A DNA stretch of 64,000 nucleotides from Onchocerca volvulus. Taxonomy: Eukaryota; Nematoda; Chromadorea; Rhabditida; Onchocercidae. A program made the position numbers and the translations under genes. This document shows, piece after piece, positions 61,757 through 64,000 of the stretch; the first letter of the stretch is position 1; each line of letters begins with the position of its first letter. Below the pieces are notes generated by a model. That model had not been told where the DNA came from. It searched no databases and saw only the letters and a list, made by a program, of their open reading frames with translations. Where the stretch lies: positions 7,901,560-7,965,559 of the forward strand of contig HG738140.1 in NCBI GenBank assembly GCA_000499405.2, given 5' to 3'.

Positions 61757-62519
61757 TATTTGCTAGACTAAGCTTTTTTTAGTTCTTAAGAATGTATTTA
61801 ATCGTATAGCTAAAGTGCCACCATGATTCAAAAGTATAATTCAGTTGATAGTTTTGCAAGATGAATATTAAATTTCATCTATGAATGTTAGGTGCGCGAA
61901 TCATACGAAGTGGATAGACCAATATAAATATATTCCTTTTTTAAGATAGCCGTCCTCAATTTAGAGAAATGTTCTCAGATAATTTGCATGTAATTTCTGG
62001 AAGTTTCGCAGAAATGCCGCAAGAGTTTCATTTTGCTAGATGACTTTTTTGTTTTGTTCTTTTTATATTGTTTCGTAATTCAGATTGTATTTATTTTGTT
62101 TTAAAAATCTAGTAATACTTTTTGTTGTTCACTTTAAATTAAAATTGAATCTTGTCAAAAAGATACGTCTCAGCTATTTGAAATAGTTTGTCGTTACAAA
62201 ATCTAAGAAGCATAATAAAAAGTAAAAACTGTAGTTAACTGCTTCTGACAAATTTTTAAAATAGGCACTTTTTATGACAAATTGAAATATGTTATCGTGA
62301 AATAAATATTAAGCGAATGTTTTTTGTGATACGTGTAGAATTCAATGAAATTTTAAAATCCCTGGTTTGAAATTTTGAATGTTAATTCAAATCTTGATAT
62401 ATTTCGCAAAGTTATTTCTTCTTTATTGTATTGCATGAATAACACGTTCCACTAAAATTGTAAACACAAAACGAGATTTCAGATTCGTTAGTGTTGACTA
62501 TTTCCTCACTAGATTAAAC
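61757..62519. other. intergenic between ELAC2 and Asterix genes
   Basis: Holds the ELAC2 3' UTR, with AATAAA at 62214-62219 and 62301-62306, both far from the stop, and the Asterix upstream region. The spacing of about 760 bp is long for a classic worm operon but does not exclude one. Confidence 0.5.
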
Positions 62520-63706
62520 ATGCAAAACGGTGATGTAAAAAGACCGGGTAGAATAGTAAGGTAAGTTACTTTCAATTTATTTTGATTTTGTATAACATTC
62601 TGACATTGAAAGAGAACTAGAAGAAGCTCGAATTTTAAGATTCTTCAAGAATAATTGCTTCCCTCATTGCATCAGCTCATTATTATAAACTCGAAATATT
62701 TTTTTTTTCTTTTTTTTTTTTGTGAACTTTAAGTTAGGATTTGGAATATTTTTCGTTCTTTTTTTAGATATAAACCTGTGGATCCGCAGTCATCTCTTTC
62801 TGTTGCAGATGACCCTATTCCTGAATACATGAATGTGTTAGGAATGGTTTTTAGTATGTGTGGATTAATGATGAGAGTATGTTTTTCATTTCCTCTCAAT
62901 TCATTCTAAAAATTTATGCTGTTTCTGAAATGCCAAAATCAGACTGGATTCAATAACATAATATTTTCGATGAGCTGAATATTTGCTTTTTTCATAAAAC
63001 ATCGAATAGGATTTGCGCTGATATTTTTGATAGTTTTAGAATGAAAAATAGTACTGAACGGGAAATGAAATGATCATGTCTTAAAGTTACGAAGTTTTTG
63101 GTATTATTAATGAGAAAGAAGTTTTTTTCTGTGGAAGATTGGTTAGAATTTATTCAGTATGATTGAAGGGCAAATTTATTTCCACTTAGAGAACAGTAAA
63201 TAATAGAGGATTTTAATCTTTAAATCTATTCATAATTTAATCTTTAATTAGATGAAATGGTGCGCCTGGGTAGCACTTCTATGTTCCTGTGTTAGTTTTG
63301 CGAATGCCAGGACGAACGATGATACAAAACAGATTGTTAGCAGTTTCATGTGAGCTCTTTCATAATCCGTAATTAATTTCATGGAGCATTCTAGCCTGAA
63401 GGTGGAAAAGTAAAATCATTTCTAGTTATGTAGTTTGTGTTGGAGAACTGAAAAAACAAACATTGCTTCATCTTTCAGATGTGTTCGCTTTGGGATAAAT
63501 CAAAAATATAAATAATTTCCTGATTTCATTAGTTCAGTTTCACAGAGCTTGGTGTATATTTATTTTATAGTTTGTTTTGTTTTTATATAGTCTGTCTGCG
63601 ATTATTTTTGGTAAATAGCTGTTTCAGGCTCTCAATTTCTGCTGTTGTTATGAGTTACTTGCAAAATCCTCAACCGATTATACCACCGTGGACTAATTTA
63701 TTGTGA
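62520..63706 (+). CDS. wdr83os: Asterix (WDR83OS/PAT complex subunit)
   Basis: Four exons: 62520-62560, 62768-62876, 63252-63349, 63628-63706; GT...AG introns with matching phases give 108 residues, close to the 106 of the human protein. Motifs are characteristic: [16 protein letters not shown] at the start, [20 protein letters not shown], the second hydrophobic segment [17 protein letters not shown] followed by [10 protein letters not shown], and the C-terminal [13 protein letters not shown]. Asterix is a small ER membrane protein that joins CCDC47 in the PAT complex, an intramembrane chaperone acting on multi-pass proteins at the translocon. The conserved NxxNPQPIxPPW-like end is intact. 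The plus-strand AATAAA at 63887-63892 is a likely poly(A) signal. Confidence 0.95.
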
Positions 63707-63886
63707 TAGCAGTGACTCAGTAATGCACAATCAATTATCGAAAATATGCATGAGTCTTGTTTAGCTCAATTCACCTACTATAAAAAATTTTGTTCTCTGC
63801 TCAGATAATATCTTTCCAATTGCATATTTGAGATGTTTATATTATTGGAATTTCTGCATATGAAAAAAAATGTTGAAAAAGTGCGA

Positions 63887-63892
63887 AATAAA
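63887..63892 (+). terminator. candidate poly(A) signal of Asterix gene
   Basis: AATAAA 181 bases after the stop codon. Confidence 0.45.
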
Positions 63893-64000
63893 ATCTTTAA
63901 ATTACAATTGCTGGAGTAGACTTTAATTGATGGTGATATTTCTAGTTATCAGTTCAAGAAATTTTTTTGTGATATCTAGAAAGAGTAATACACTGAAATC

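Noticed and set aside
1..64000. Wolbachia-derived or other bacterial insertion.
   Set aside because: No bacterial-looking gene, ribosome-binding site or uninterrupted long frame; all supported genes have worm introns.

Overview
This window is nuclear DNA of a nematode, most likely a filarial or other clade III (spirurid) worm. Evidence: very AT-rich sequence with long poly(A)/(T) runs, short exons with GT...AG introns ending in the worm-type TTTCAG or TTTTAG acceptor, a nematode telomere motif (TTAGGC)3 at 5611-5628, and a nematode-type DB-module gene. The species assignment is inference. It is draft assembly: a short run of N lies at 15602-15608.

Layout. 1-18210 is gene-poor: AT-rich sequence, homopolymers, a 45-bp tandem repeat, one copy of a dispersed repeat and hairpins, but no gene I can support. 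A secreted Gly/Tyr/Ser-rich protein lies at 18211-19390 (-). A decayed retrotransposon gag zinc knuckle lies near 21.9-22.1 kb. From 23.9 kb the window is gene-dense: SLC19-family folate/thiamine transporter (+, 23908-28092); RPF1, a Brix-domain ribosome biogenesis factor (-, 28529-31646); TTBK/CK1-like kinase A (+, 32567-34904); a secreted BPI/LBP/CETP-family lipid-binding protein (-, 36558-40986); a DB-module secreted protein (-, 43438-46020); a 5.9-kb stretch without a recognised gene; TTBK-like kinase B (+, 51880-54339); long-form tRNase Z, ELAC2 (+, 55446-61756); and Asterix/WDR83OS (+, 62520-63706).

I rebuilt the exons by hand, checking splice sites and phase. SLC19, RPF1, the Gly/Tyr-rich gene, the DB-module gene, kinase B and Asterix close as complete reading frames. 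Three genes each have one junction that does not resolve (kinase A last intron, BPI intron 5, ELAC2 exon 13). These are either draft-sequence indels, non-canonical splicing or early decay.

The genes are not one pathway. Two serve core RNA biology (RPF1 in 60S rRNA maturation, ELAC2 in tRNA 3' end processing), Asterix serves membrane-protein biogenesis at the ER, the transporter handles vitamin uptake, and three encode secreted proteins. The two kinases belong to a family that is expanded in nematodes. I found no CRISPR array, operon of bacterial type, or clearly new multi-gene system. The most unusual items are the secreted BPI-like and Gly/Tyr-rich proteins, the three splice anomalies, and the foldback and dispersed repeats.
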